Assembly: GCA_017516065.1 (NCBI GenBank)
Contig: JAFWDQ010000011.1
Location: 1-64,000, forward strand
Length of the DNA: 64,000 nt
Source of the DNA: Oscillospiraceae bacterium
GTDB lineage: Bacteria; Bacillota; Clostridia; Oscillospirales; Oscillospiraceae
Reading direction: 5' to 3'
A program made the translations under genes and the position numbers. Shown here in pieces: positions 42,501-51,692 of this stretch (its first letter is position 1; each line of letters opens with the position of its first letter). Under the pieces are notes generated by a model. The model was not told the DNA's origin, made no database searches, and saw only the letters and a program-made list of their open reading frames with translations.

Positions 42501-45500
42501 CAGGGCGAGTGGGTGCCCCTTCCTTATTCGACTCAGTATGTGAATGAGACGGATATCCACGCCCAGCAGCTCTCCTCCCTGGATCCGCGCAAGGGCGAAA
42601 AGCTTTTCAGCATTCCGTATCAGATGAGGAAGACCGCACCGGACTACGCGGATCACTTCTTCGGTCTGGAGATGTCCGCCCGCTTCATGCAGAATGAGAG
42701 CGGCGTGGATGCCTGGGGCCACGACCTGATCTTTGAGTTCTCCGGCGACGACGACTTCTGGCTGTATATCGACGACAAGCTCGTGATGGACCTGGGCGGA
42801 ATCCATTCTGCTCTGGACGGCAGCATCAACTTCCGAACGGGACGGGTCGTTGTGAACGGAAGAGAGACAAATCTCCGGACGCTTTATAAAGAAGCCTATA
42901 TGGAGGAAAACCCGGAAGCGGATGAGGAGACTGTCAACGAATGGCTGAATACGATCTTTGCGGACGAAGGGAGCAACAGCGGGACGGTGTTCAAGGCGTT
43001 CACCGGCCACTCCATGCGGATGTTCTTCATGGAACGGGGCGCCGGCGCCTCTAACCTGCACATGCGCTTCAACCTGGCGCCGTATACCGAGGGCGAGGTG
43101 CTGCTGGAGAAGGAAGTCAGCGGCGTCGAGACGGTGGATCCCGGCATGGTTTTCCCGTTCCAGGTCGAGTATAAGCCGACCCCGAACAGCGGATTCAGCC
43201 TTCTGGGAGATCCGAGCAAGGTCACGGACTCCCAGACCGGGGAACGGATCCCGTACCGTGCGTCCTATACGGTGGACGGCCTGACGTACAGGGATGTATT
43301 TCTCCTGGCGCCGGGTCAGACGGCGTCGATCCGCCTCGGGGATGAGGATACGGAATACGCCGTCCGGGAGTGCGGGGTGAACACCAACGTCTACGACCAG
43401 GTCACGGCCAACAGCAGCGTGATCACCGGGATAGAGACGGCAACGGAAAACCTCAGGGATTACCATATCGAAGCTTCCACCGTCGCCAACAGGAAGAAAG
43501 TGATATTCAATAACCACGTCAGCGACGCAGCACAGAAAACTCTGACCATCACCAAGAAGCTGTGGCAGGATGACGGGATGGAGCATGCGATCACCGCGGC
43601 TGAAGACGGCACCGGATTCCGTTTCCGTATCTATATCGGACAGAGCGGCGGCGATTACGCCGTTTACAACACCGGCAAGTACTACGTAAAGGACCCGGAC
43701 GGCAACTACTGCATCTATCAGAACGGGGGATTTGTCTCCACCGGAAAGCAGAATTTCTCGGATCTGAGCACCGTCGTTCCGGCGGGAGAATGGAAGAGCG
43801 AGCAGGAAAAGGCCACTTTCTATACATCTCCTGGCGGCGCGGCGGACAAGATCCGCGCCGGATACAGCGTGGAGATCCCCGAGCTGATGGAGGGGACCAT
43901 GTTCCTCGTGGAAGAGTGGGACGATGAGATCCCCGACGGCTATAAGCTGATCGGATATAACCATGAGGTCGGCGAAGAAGTTGGCGCGACGGCGAACCGG
44001 GGCGTGATCGACGGCGATAAAACGGTGCTCATCAACAACCAGCACGGATACGGCCTGACCTTGAGAAAGGCCTGGTCTGACGCGCCGTTCATGACGGACC
44101 ATGACGAGATCTACTTTGCGGTCTATCTCAAAAACGCCGACGACTCGCTGGAGCTGCTGCCGGGCTCCCTTCGCCAGCTTGGGAGAACGGACACGTCGGT
44201 CCGATGGTTTTTCCCGAGGCTGGAGCCGGACAAAACACTGAATGATTATGTTGCGTACGAGGTGATCCTGACCGTTCCGGAGGGCGGATCGATCTCCGTC
44301 GATCCTGAGACCGGCGAGGTCACGGGATATTCCGGCATAACTCGGATCAACGACGGCGATACACTGACCGTAGGCGGAACGACCAACGAACACGGGTATG
44401 CGACAAACTTCGATTACACGGCGGAGTATACCCGTTCTTTCCTGACGGACGAACAGATCGCCGACGGGGCCAATGCCCGTACGGACGTGGTGTCCAACGC
44501 GAGACCCGGCATTAAACTGGTCAAGACGGACCTGTCCGGGAATCCTCTGGAGGGCGCCGTGTTCACGCTCATGAAGGGAACGGACACCTCCACGAAAAAG
44601 ATCTTTATCTCAGACGAAAACGGTTTGATCGCGGTGGCATATCTGGAAGCGGGCGCAACCTACACGCTGCAGGAGACCGCCGCGCCGTACCGGCATCTGT
44701 CTCTGGTCGATTCTGTGACGATCCGGGTGGAAGCCGACAACACGGTGTATGTGAACGATTCGTCCACGGCGGATGAGGACAGTCCCTATTCGATTGAGCA
44801 GGTGGCCGAGCCCACCGCCGCGAACATGCCGACGGTCACGATCAAGAACAGGATCTTCTCCCTGCAGGCCGTTAAGGTGGATGCGACGGATGAAAGCCGG
44901 ACGATATCGGGAGTCGAGTTCGCGTTGTATTCCGAGGTGACGGACTATTACACCGGCAACCCCATGCCCGACTATACCCCGAGAGCCGGGTTTGAAACGC
45001 TGGAGACGGATGAGAACGGCGTCATCCCGAGGATCAATCTGGACGACCTGTCCCCGGGGACCTATTACCTTCGGGAAAAAGGAACGCCGTCCGCCTACAT
45101 GGCGTTGGGGTATGACGTTCGCCTGATCATCGCGCCGACGGGCCAGATCAGCGCCCAGAAGGCGGAGTATTCCGCCGCGGAGCAAAAATGGGTGTTCAGT
45201 GAAGACGACAACATCGAGGCGATACAGGATGCAGTCGGCAACGTGACGGTATACATCAGAAACACCCCGAAAAAAAACGTTCAGATTCTGAAAAAGAGTT
45301 ATAACGATAACGCCGTTATGGAGGGCGTGGAATTCGAGCTGTATAAGGCCACCCAGGTGGAGAACGGACAGCCGAAGGCAGACGAGCGCCCCGTTGTCTC
45401 CGGTTTCACCGATGAAAACGGGATCCTGACTCTGGGGGCGCTGGAAGAAAACATCTCCTATTATCTGTTTGAGACGCAGACCCTGGACGGATACCATCTG

Positions 45501-45749
45501 CTGTCCGCACCGGTGGTTATCACGACGACGACGAGCGGGACCATCACCGCAACGATGGACGGTACGCCGCTGACCGACATCGAGAACATGCAGGTCGGCG
45601 ACATGGAGGTCTGGCAGATCACGGTGTATAATTCCAGCGGCTACGAGCTTCCCTCCACCGGCGGCATCGGGACCGCCGCATTCACCCTGTCCGGCATCCT
45701 CCTGACGCTCGGCGCGGGGGCGACGCTGGTGATAAGACGAAAGAAATAA
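39600..45749 (+). CDS. giant LPXTG adhesin with fibro-slime and SpaA/CnaB domains (probable pilus tip)
   Basis: 2049-aa surface protein. N-terminal signal region (MRKLFNLLLKNRIRRSLALV to TAYAMVLPAITLE). Two related modules occupy ~95-238 and ~323-460 (both start DG-T and end in SVYGIVT/AVYALVT). A beta-rich region of ~466-830 could be lectin-like. The fibro-slime/PA14-like domain (~890-1170) has GDDDFWLYIDDKLVMDLGG at about 1048-1066. At least five SpaA/CnaB domains follow to ~1980, with E-boxes such as YTLQETAAP. Sorting signal LPSTG (2017-2021), helix, RRKK. ATG at 39600 follows AGGGGAA. Last gene of the pilus locus, followed by a terminator; size and domains suggest the tip adhesin. Confidence 0.92.
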   Translation: MRKLFNLLLKNRIRRSLALVLAVVVTFTTAYAMVLPAITLEQEQAETMAGVDLGRGDRETSLEDDSGEAPAAESADDAPEESGTMAFDAQTEETVDGETCTMQVHAEADTGTFPEGTTMSVTSVTDETVLDTIGQAVEGEVSGVHAVEITFEDTDGGKVRPQEGNTVQVTLASDAVPAGDETAVVQYMEEGEDAEEIPVQEDPELQAEPALPMDPESAVTFEAELETEEPAVYALVTTVPEETDPSETEMAAETADAEGFAGGEQEDPAESQPDSIRQENSDPEVQTAEEETLQLPEAVCEAVNEAVDALMEMTLEESILASDGHTYQIAVICGADAGISEGAELEVYEIRDATVAYDKYVEDTAETLGVEAESISFARFFDISIVQDGEKIQPQESVKVRIELTDELTREQEVKAVHFADTDETEVLEAEISAARDEAMESAITFDASGFSVYGIVTLESLDELDGQTYGIVNNQNTVSGTAVTSSAYSDGNQLLGKVMTVRVEPVKRTENVFVAKDSEITMWTFNAISGEQGYYISTVVDGALKYLSISGSAVKLVDEIDATCKILVTPGTGNYTGKYKLSSSSGAMSLSSGRFKAVGRTTNNASVWMNFAELSDLNEEDFVTYTATKVSVSGTVGDDGVMDYDVENGDAVIIYTRFWNNDTLRYDYYAIDYDGMLIKAYESGDTISWVGSRVNTMLWDFTEYYYEGTTTPNYYYELQNQYSGKYIAPQVSGDSVLSDNTIGINLNGRRNGEYTTTILAWDDPYYDYASLKILNGELISAPLAKADVFYFAKMTVSEPGEAELTQVATIDSKPFGITLRMQDYGNITSSNRSQEQLDVLGNTPYNQWTGSPGLLYKNLVGDYPQVKGTQRSLGELYSNAMEVNQQFLLSTYNETGYFEFDSTQNFAHLITSEDDYWYGRESPSGGTYGIGDFVIYDQIATTSEGGKETLKHGQFFPYNDLMVKNSQGEWVPLPYSTQYVNETDIHAQQLSSLDPRKGEKLFSIPYQMRKTAPDYADHFFGLEMSARFMQNESGVDAWGHDLIFEFSGDDDFWLYIDDKLVMDLGGIHSALDGSINFRTGRVVVNGRETNLRTLYKEAYMEENPEADEETVNEWLNTIFADEGSNSGTVFKAFTGHSMRMFFMERGAGASNLHMRFNLAPYTEGEVLLEKEVSGVETVDPGMVFPFQVEYKPTPNSGFSLLGDPSKVTDSQTGERIPYRASYTVDGLTYRDVFLLAPGQTASIRLGDEDTEYAVRECGVNTNVYDQVTANSSVITGIETATENLRDYHIEASTVANRKKVIFNNHVSDAAQKTLTITKKLWQDDGMEHAITAAEDGTGFRFRIYIGQSGGDYAVYNTGKYYVKDPDGNYCIYQNGGFVSTGKQNFSDLSTVVPAGEWKSEQEKATFYTSPGGAADKIRAGYSVEIPELMEGTMFLVEEWDDEIPDGYKLIGYNHEVGEEVGATANRGVIDGDKTVLINNQHGYGLTLRKAWSDAPFMTDHDEIYFAVYLKNADDSLELLPGSLRQLGRTDTSVRWFFPRLEPDKTLNDYVAYEVILTVPEGGSISVDPETGEVTGYSGITRINDGDTLTVGGTTNEHGYATNFDYTAEYTRSFLTDEQIADGANARTDVVSNARPGIKLVKTDLSGNPLEGAVFTLMKGTDTSTKKIFISDENGLIAVAYLEAGATYTLQETAAPYRHLSLVDSVTIRVEADNTVYVNDSSTADEDSPYSIEQVAEPTAANMPTVTIKNRIFSLQAVKVDATDESRTISGVEFALYSEVTDYYTGNPMPDYTPRAGFETLETDENGVIPRINLDDLSPGTYYLREKGTPSAYMALGYDVRLIIAPTGQISAQKAEYSAAEQKWVFSEDDNIEAIQDAVGNVTVYIRNTPKKNVQILKKSYNDNAVMEGVEFELYKATQVENGQPKADERPVVSGFTDENGILTLGALEENISYYLFETQTLDGYHLLSAPVVITTTTSGTITATMDGTPLTDIENMQVGDMEVWQITVYNSSGYELPSTGGIGTAAFTLSGILLTLGAGATLVIRRKK

Positions 45750-45782
45750 GTCTCTTGGCCGGCGATGCAGAATCAATAAATA

Positions 45783-45845
45783 AATAGGACTAAGCAGCGA
45801 AGACCCTGCGTATTTCGGTCTTCCTGACTTAGTCCTATTATTTTT
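45783..45845 (+). terminator. terminator of the pilus locus
   Basis: Outer stem AATAGGACTAAG (45783-45794) with CTTAGTCCTATT (45828-45839), inner stem GAAGACC (45799-45805) with GGTCTTC (45817-45823), then a T-rich end. Confidence 0.88.
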
Positions 45846-45858
45846 ACCGCATACTCAT

Positions 45859-45950
45859 CAAAAGCGGGGAGAGGCGCCGGGCCGGGCGGGAGATCAGGCG
45901 GCCTTTTCATGGATATCGCCCCCTCAGCTTCCGTTTCGGCCCCGCTTTTG
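45859..45950. repeat. 11-bp inverted repeat beyond the MATE gene
   Basis: CAAAAGCGGGG (45859-45869) and CCCCGCTTTTG (45940-45950) are perfect complements 70 bases apart, downstream of the MATE gene on its strand. May close a long RNA structure; not a standard terminator. Confidence 0.5.
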
Positions 45951-45975
45951 CAGCGCTTCGATCGACAGGGAGACG

Positions 45976-47379
45976 CTATGCCTCAGGCGCGGCTGCCGCC
46001 GCCTCCCGCTCCAGCCGCCGCAGCTTCCGCACCTGGAAGATGCCCAGCAGTGCCGCCACGAGGAAGGCGCAGAAGTCGGTGACGGGCCCGACGACGAGCA
46101 CGCCGTCGATGCCCCAGAGGTGGGAGAAGATCAGCATAAAGGGCAGGGAGAAGAAGATAGGCCGGGAGATGGTGTCGATCATGGACAGGATCGGCTTGCC
46201 CAGAGCCTGGAGGAAGATGCCGGTGACGAAGGTCACGCTCAAGAACATGCAGGCGCTTAAAAATGTCCGGAAGGCCCGCAGGGCGAACTCGTTGTACAGC
46301 TCGCTCTCCTGGCCGAAGAGGTTCACGATGCCCTGGGTGCCGAACTGGAAGCAGCACCAGCCGATACAGCCGATCACCACCGCCACGATAATGCACATCC
46401 GGTACGTCTCCCGGACCCGTCTGTAGTTCTTTGCGCCGTAGTTGAAGCCCACGATGGGCTGACTGCCGATGCCCAGCCCGATCATGACGGAGCTGAGAAT
46501 GGCGTTGACCTTCATGACGATGCCGAAGGCGGCCAGGGTGATGTCGGCGCCGTAGATGCTGGCCTCGCCGCAGCGCAGCAGGATGTTGTTGACCACGATG
46601 ATCATCAGGGTGTTGGAGGCCTGAACGATGGCGCTGGAGATGCCCAGAGGCAGGAAGCGCCGGATGAGCCAGACCCGGGGGATCAGATCCTTTGCCTTGA
46701 GGGTGAAGGACTTGAAGCGGGGGATATAGAGCAGGGAGAGCACCGCGTTGAGGATCTGGCCGATGATGGTGGCCACGGCCGCGCCGGTGACGCCCCAGTG
46801 GAGGACCATGATGAGGATGTAGTCCAGGATCACATTGACGATGCACCCGGTGAGGGTCACCACCATGGAGTAGGCGGGATTGCCGTCAGCCCGGATGATG
46901 TTGCTCACGGAAATGGACAGGGCGATGCAGGGAGTGCCGATGAGCATGATGCGGGCGTAACGGATGGCGTAGTCATAGACCTCCGTTCCCGGCACACCGC
47001 CGAACAGCCGGATGATGGGGTGCAGGAACAGCTCGAACAGCAGAAGGAACACCAGACCGAAGAGCAGACTGATAAAGATCATGTTGCCCACGGTGTTCCG
47101 GGCAACATCATTATCCCTGGCGCCCTGCCGCAGGGAGAAGAAGGCCACGCCGCCGTCGCCCACCAGAGTGGAGAACAGAAGGCAGAGGGTGACGATGGGG
47201 AAGGTGATATTCGTGGAGGCGTTGCCCACATACCCTACGCCCTGGCCGATGAAGATCTGGTCCACCAGATTGTAGATGGAGTTGACCACCAGAGAGATCA
47301 CCGCCGGGACGGCGAATTTTACCAGCAGCTTGCCGATGGGCTGCGTTTCAAAAGGGGACAGGCGAGTTTCCGATGCCAT
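45976..47379 (-). CDS. MATE family efflux transporter
   Basis: 467-aa, twelve-helix multidrug/toxin extrusion protein of the NorM/DinF superfamily. The N-terminal PIGKLLVKFAVPAVISLVV and QIFIGQGVGYVGNAS fit the family; the halves are repeated at PLGISSAIVQASNTLM. ATG at 47379 is preceded by AAAGGAA. Single gene with its own promoter. Substrates and Na+ or H+ coupling cannot be told. Confidence 0.94.
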   Translation of the reverse strand: MASETRLSPFETQPIGKLLVKFAVPAVISLVVNSIYNLVDQIFIGQGVGYVGNASTNITFPIVTLCLLFSTLVGDGGVAFFSLRQGARDNDVARNTVGNMIFISLLFGLVFLLLFELFLHPIIRLFGGVPGTEVYDYAIRYARIMLIGTPCIALSISVSNIIRADGNPAYSMVVTLTGCIVNVILDYILIMVLHWGVTGAAVATIIGQILNAVLSLLYIPRFKSFTLKAKDLIPRVWLIRRFLPLGISSAIVQASNTLMIIVVNNILLRCGEASIYGADITLAAFGIVMKVNAILSSVMIGLGIGSQPIVGFNYGAKNYRRVRETYRMCIIVAVVIGCIGWCCFQFGTQGIVNLFGQESELYNEFALRAFRTFLSACMFLSVTFVTGIFLQALGKPILSMIDTISRPIFFSLPFMLIFSHLWGIDGVLVVGPVTDFCAFLVAALLGIFQVRKLRRLEREAAAAAPEA

Positions 47380-47521
47380 TGACAGGATTCCTTTCCGAGA
47401 GACTTGCCCTCCCGGGGACAGGCGGCGCCGGGAGCGGCGGAGAAGGGGCCGCAGGGGATCTGCGCGCCCTGTAAAACGAATCAGCGGGACAGGGAGATTC
47501 AGACCCTGACCTTAAAAAATA

Positions 47522-47550
47522 ATTATACCTTTTTTAAGGCAAAAAAGCAA
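47522..47550 (-). promoter_or_regulatory. MATE transporter promoter
   Basis: TTGCTT (47545-47550), 17 bp, TATAAT (47522-47527). A ~135-nt leader rich in G+C hairpins follows; no known riboswitch core recognised. Confidence 0.75.
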
Positions 47551-47756
47551 CTGTTTTTTCGGGAGAAGGCCTGCTTTTCCGCATTTTCTTTCGATGCGGC
47601 AGGGCAGCGGGATTTCCGGGCGCTTTCCGCAGGAGGGGGGGGCGGGGAGAGCGAAATTCCGGCCGGAGGCGGCAGGAGGGGACGCATCCCGCCGCTGGCC
47701 GCCTGCAGAGAAAAAGGGAAAAAAGGAAATATTTTTGTAATTCCGGCAAAAAACGG
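47551..47756. other. spacer between divergent promoters
   Basis: About 200 bases with purine runs and no gene, repeat or terminator that I can support. Confidence 0.5.
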
Positions 47757-47785
47757 TTGTGCAAACGGGCAGAATTTTATATAAT
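47757..47785 (+). promoter_or_regulatory. promoter of the lipoprotein/SLH unit
   Basis: TTGTGC (47757-47762), 17 bp, perfect TATAAT (47780-47785). Confidence 0.78.
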
Positions 47786-47932
47786 CAGCACAGCAGAAGA
47801 TATAGAACATATTCACGGCACGAGAGAAACGCCGCCGCCGGAGAACCGGCGGTATCCGGCGCATGTGCGCGGGAACTTTTTCCGGGGACCGGCGTCTGAA
47901 TCCCCTGAAAACGTACCCACGGAGGAAAGGAT

Positions 47933-49306
47933 GTGAGCGACATGAGAAAGCTGCTGGTGTCTGTCCTGGCCCTGTGCCTGCTGCTGAGTCTGGCCGCATG
48001 CGGTCAGGGCGGCGGAGAGCCGGGGCCCGACGGGAAGCCGCCCGCCGTTCAGACCGACGACCCGGAGAAGATGGGCCTTGCGGATCTGGCGGGAAGCTGG
48101 GAGATGGTCTCCGGCGAGATCGAGGGGTTTACCTTCTCCGTGGAGGAAGGCGGCATGGTGGCGTACCTGGATATCACGGAGGACGGCATCGCCACCTACC
48201 GGGAGATACAGACGTACGAGCCTGTGGAGATCCACGACAATATGGCAGTGGAGATGCAGGACAACGCCCTCTACGACGGCTGTCCCAACAGCGCCTGGTG
48301 CGCTCAGCTGATCACCGACGACACCGACGTGGAGTACTATGTGACGCTTTTTGACCGGGACACGCTGCGCCTGATGCAGTATTCTTACTTTGAAGGAGAA
48401 GAGTACCCCGTCGTATTCCTGGCGACCTTCCGGCGGATGGCCTCTGAGGCCGAGATCGCCGATTCCCTCAGCCAGCTGCGGGAACAGCTGCAGGACGGGG
48501 ACTACGTGTGCGGCGTGGCTTATCTGGGTATCTGCGACGGCGCCTATGCCGACGCCATCCGCGGTCAGCTGCGCGGCACCGGCTACATTGAGGCGTACCC
48601 TTTCCTGCCCGAGTGCCAGTGGGTGGACTGGTTCGGTTATGAGCTCTACTGCGTGGTGCCCCGGGACCCCAACGCCTCCGTGGCGGTGAACGTCTGGGAT
48701 CCCTTCTCCGGTGAAGACGGCGAGGTCCTCTACCGCAGCGAGAGCGGCGATCCCATCATTATCCAGTGCAACGGCGACGAGGGGTACAATCCCAACACCC
48801 ATGTGACCATCGTCGACTCCGACGGCAGCAGCGTGGATTTCTTCCCCATGCTGGACTCCGGCGCCCTTGATGTGCCGGACCGGAACGACCCGTGGATGTA
48901 TGACTTCACCCTGGAGGGAGCCGTAAAAAATGAGATGCCCGACGCAGAGGACATCGTCGGCGACTGGGCCACCTATGAGGTGATCGACGGCAACGGCGAC
49001 AGCCGGGTCTGCGGACTGAGCCTCTACGGGGACGGTACCGGCGAGTACTGGTACGGCGAGCCTTACAGCGACATTATCGAGCGGTTCTCCGGCACCTGGG
49101 AGATCTCCTCCGGGGTGCTGACTCTGGAGCTGTTTCTGGTGGGCGGCGTGGCCTATGACGAGGGCGTGGAGCCCTACGATTACTGGGCTCAGTTCGACGT
49201 CAGCGTGTGGCCCGACGGCTCGATGACCCTGCTCCACACCGGAGGCCTGCCCCTGCTGTACGGCATGAACAGCCAGCCCGTGGATTTTGTCCGGGCTATG
49301 GGCTGA
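47933..49306 (+). CDS. lipoprotein, 457 aa, unknown function
   Basis: Unrecognised secreted lipoprotein. Signal peptide MRKLLVSVLALCLLLSLAAC; the lipobox cysteine is residue 23 from the GTG start or 20 from the ATG at 47942. GGAGG spacing favours GTG at 47933, but ATG at 47942 is a fair alternative. Two similar-sized halves show beta-rich, acidic sequence (LADLAGSWEMVSGEIEGFTF and EDIVGDWATYEVIDGNGDSR), suggesting two lipocalin-like repeats. The word GSWEMVSG/GDWATYEV marks each repeat start. First gene of a plus-strand surface cluster; the SLH gene starts 40 bases later. Confidence 0.85.
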   Translation: MSDMRKLLVSVLALCLLLSLAACGQGGGEPGPDGKPPAVQTDDPEKMGLADLAGSWEMVSGEIEGFTFSVEEGGMVAYLDITEDGIATYREIQTYEPVEIHDNMAVEMQDNALYDGCPNSAWCAQLITDDTDVEYYVTLFDRDTLRLMQYSYFEGEEYPVVFLATFRRMASEAEIADSLSQLREQLQDGDYVCGVAYLGICDGAYADAIRGQLRGTGYIEAYPFLPECQWVDWFGYELYCVVPRDPNASVAVNVWDPFSGEDGEVLYRSESGDPIIIQCNGDEGYNPNTHVTIVDSDGSSVDFFPMLDSGALDVPDRNDPWMYDFTLEGAVKNEMPDAEDIVGDWATYEVIDGNGDSRVCGLSLYGDGTGEYWYGEPYSDIIERFSGTWEISSGVLTLELFLVGGVAYDEGVEPYDYWAQFDVSVWPDGSMTLLHTGGLPLLYGMNSQPVDFVRAMG

Positions 49307-49346
49307 CGCGCCGTCCGGTTCTGTATCGATGAGCGAGGTATTGATT

Positions 49347-51539
49347 ATGAAAAAACGTATGATCTCTCTGTTCCTGTCCCTGCTGCTCATGGCGGCGCTG
49401 GTGCAGCTCCCGGCTCTGGCCGCGGAGGTGCCCCGTATCGTCCCCGGCGCGGGAGAGGTCTACGTGGGCGAAACGAAGGTCAGTGTCGAGCCCGGCACGT
49501 CCTTCTGGATCGGCGACGGCCAGGGCGGCCTGACCACCGTCGGCGCCACACCCCAGAATTTCAACGTCAGCTATAACGGCCTCGAGCGGATCCTGACGCT
49601 GCAGGATGCCCGGATTTCCACCGGCATCAATTATGCGGAAGAGCCCCTGACCCGGGTGGCGTCCATCTATTCCTCCGGCGATCTGACCATCGTTCTGCGG
49701 GGCAGCAGCGTGATCGATGTCCCCGGCGCGGCGGACTTCGACGGCAGCGTCGGCATCACCACCGAGTACGGCGACCTGGTGCTGACGGGCGAGAACTCCG
49801 GCAGGCTCACCATCAATGCCGGGGCGGGCGAATACTCCGCCGCCATGACCCGCGTCGGCACTCTGTTCATGGAAAACGCCGATGTGACGGCCAACGGCGG
49901 CGACAATGCCGCCACCAGTCTGGGCTGCTCCGCCAAAGAGCTGATCATGTACGACAGCCGCCTGACCGCCGTCGGCGGCAGTCTGATCATGGACCGCGAC
50001 GAGACCGTTGCGGAGAGCTATGGCCTCATCTGCGGCAACATCGATCTGCAGCTCAGCTCCCTGCAGTGTTACGGCGGCGACGTCCACAGCACCGGCCAGG
50101 AGGCCGGCGGCCTCTCCGTGGGTATGTTCCTGGGCACCGGCGAGGAGGACAGCGCCGACGGCGTCGGCGGCTCCCAGAGTCTCCTGTGTCAGGGCGGCGA
50201 TGTCAATGTGCCCTTCGGACAGGGGAGAAGCTACGGCCTGTGGCTCAATTCCGGCGTTGACTTCAGCGCCTCGGATGTGTCCTCTCTTGAGGCCTATGCC
50301 GGGCCCGTCTCCGCCCCGGCGGAGGGCAGCGTCAGCTACGGTATCTCCGGCTTCGGAGAGAATACCGTGGAGATTTTCGCCGGGTCCCTGGGACTCTCCG
50401 GCGAGACCCTGGCCCTGTCCCCGGACGTGACCCTGGTCTGGCGGGGCGCCGCCGATCAGGTGAACCTGGCCGACAGCAAAACGGCGACCCAGTACTCCGG
50501 CGCGGATCTCCACTCTTTGATGGAGCAGTCTCTGATGAACAATCTGCCGGATATGTCCGTCACCCAGCTTCTGACCCTGGCGCCGGTACGGCCGGTGATC
50601 AGGGAGATCGATCTGACCCTCGCGGAGCCGACTGCCGGGACCCTGCTGTCCGCTGACGCTGCCGGCAGCGGCGACGACCGCTTCAGCGTACAGGTGACGT
50701 GGTGCGACAAGGACAGCGGCGCGGACGTCACCGGTACCCGGGCCCAGCCCGGCAGGACCTATGAGGCGGATATCACCCTTCTGGCCACCCAGGACGTCAG
50801 CGGCCTGCCCAACGTGTGGCTGATCCCGGACCGGCTGGAAAACGTTTCCGTCAACAGCCGGACCGTGGGTGAGAACAGCACCGTGCGCTGGTTCCCCAAC
50901 GACGGCACGATGCTGCAGGTCAAGGCAGACTGCACCGTCTCCGCCGATACGTATCGTCCGGCGTTCATTGACCCCTTTACCGACGTGCCCGTTGACGCCT
51001 GGTATGCTTCCTGGGTCCAGGGCGCCTATGACAAAGGCCTGATCGCAGGCATGACTCCCACCACCTTTGAGCCGGACGGCAGCATGACCTACGCCCAGGC
51101 CATCACCCTGGCGGCCCGGATGTGCCTAATTTACAACACCGGCGAGGCCGCCCTGGAGAACGGCACCGTGAACTGGTACGATCCCTACGTTGACTTCTGC
51201 CTGGAGCACGGCATCATCGATAGTGCGTATGAGGATCGCATCAACGACAACATCGACCGGCAGACCTACGTGGATATTTTCTCCCGGGCCCTGCCGGAGG
51301 AGGCGTTTGCGCCCCGGAACACGATCCCCGACGGCGCCGTTCCCGACGTGCCGGAAGGCAGCGAGTATTACGACAGCATCTACCTGTTCTACCGGGCCGG
51401 TATCCTCAACGGCAGCCGGGCCGACGGCACCTTCGATCCCAATGCGGACATCAAGCGCTCCGAAGTGGCCGCCGTGCTCAACCGCATGATGGACTCCGCC
51501 GTCCGGGTGGACGCCCCTGCGGACCTTGCCATGGGATGA
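49347..51539 (+). CDS. SLH-domain surface protein, 730 aa
   Basis: Exported protein with a clear signal peptide (MKKRMISLFLSLLLMAALVQ, cleavage near ALA at 25). Residues ~50-380 form an irregular repeat of short beta strands with Gly/Asp turns (LTIVLRGSSVID, DLVLTGENSGRLTINA, LFMENADVTANGG), resembling a beta-helix or carbohydrate-binding repeat domain. A spacer of ~385-545 follows, then SLH motifs (DPFTDVPVDAWYASWVQGA and GTFDPNADIKRSEVAAVLNR). ATG at 49347 is chosen for the signal peptide; the binding site GCGAGG is weak. Probably cotranscribed with the lipoprotein upstream. Wall-associated; ligand unknown. Confidence 0.9.
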   Translation: MKKRMISLFLSLLLMAALVQLPALAAEVPRIVPGAGEVYVGETKVSVEPGTSFWIGDGQGGLTTVGATPQNFNVSYNGLERILTLQDARISTGINYAEEPLTRVASIYSSGDLTIVLRGSSVIDVPGAADFDGSVGITTEYGDLVLTGENSGRLTINAGAGEYSAAMTRVGTLFMENADVTANGGDNAATSLGCSAKELIMYDSRLTAVGGSLIMDRDETVAESYGLICGNIDLQLSSLQCYGGDVHSTGQEAGGLSVGMFLGTGEEDSADGVGGSQSLLCQGGDVNVPFGQGRSYGLWLNSGVDFSASDVSSLEAYAGPVSAPAEGSVSYGISGFGENTVEIFAGSLGLSGETLALSPDVTLVWRGAADQVNLADSKTATQYSGADLHSLMEQSLMNNLPDMSVTQLLTLAPVRPVIREIDLTLAEPTAGTLLSADAAGSGDDRFSVQVTWCDKDSGADVTGTRAQPGRTYEADITLLATQDVSGLPNVWLIPDRLENVSVNSRTVGENSTVRWFPNDGTMLQVKADCTVSADTYRPAFIDPFTDVPVDAWYASWVQGAYDKGLIAGMTPTTFEPDGSMTYAQAITLAARMCLIYNTGEAALENGTVNWYDPYVDFCLEHGIIDSAYEDRINDNIDRQTYVDIFSRALPEEAFAPRNTIPDGAVPDVPEGSEYYDSIYLFYRAGILNGSRADGTFDPNADIKRSEVAAVLNRMMDSAVRVDAPADLAMG

Positions 51540-51555
51540 AAATTTGGAATATACT
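51526..51555 (+). promoter_or_regulatory. probable promoter of the SPFH/DUF4428 unit
   Basis: TTGCCA (51526-51531), 18 bp, TATACT (51550-51555), overlapping the end of the SLH gene. No terminator lies between, so read-through is also likely. Confidence 0.5.
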
Positions 51556-51692
51556 AAAATTAGGGATGAAAAAGCAGACGGTTTCTGCTACAATTAACAG
51601 CGTGAAAAAGTGAAAACGAACCCGTTAAAACAATACGATAAAAAAGCAAGAGCAACCACACATCCATCCGAAAAAGGAAAGGAGAAAAAACT

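Noticed and set aside
39420..44393. 1657-aa open frame antisense to the giant adhesin gene
   Set aside because: No ribosome binding site or domain; mirrors codon bias of the real gene, which has signal peptide, domains and sorting signal.
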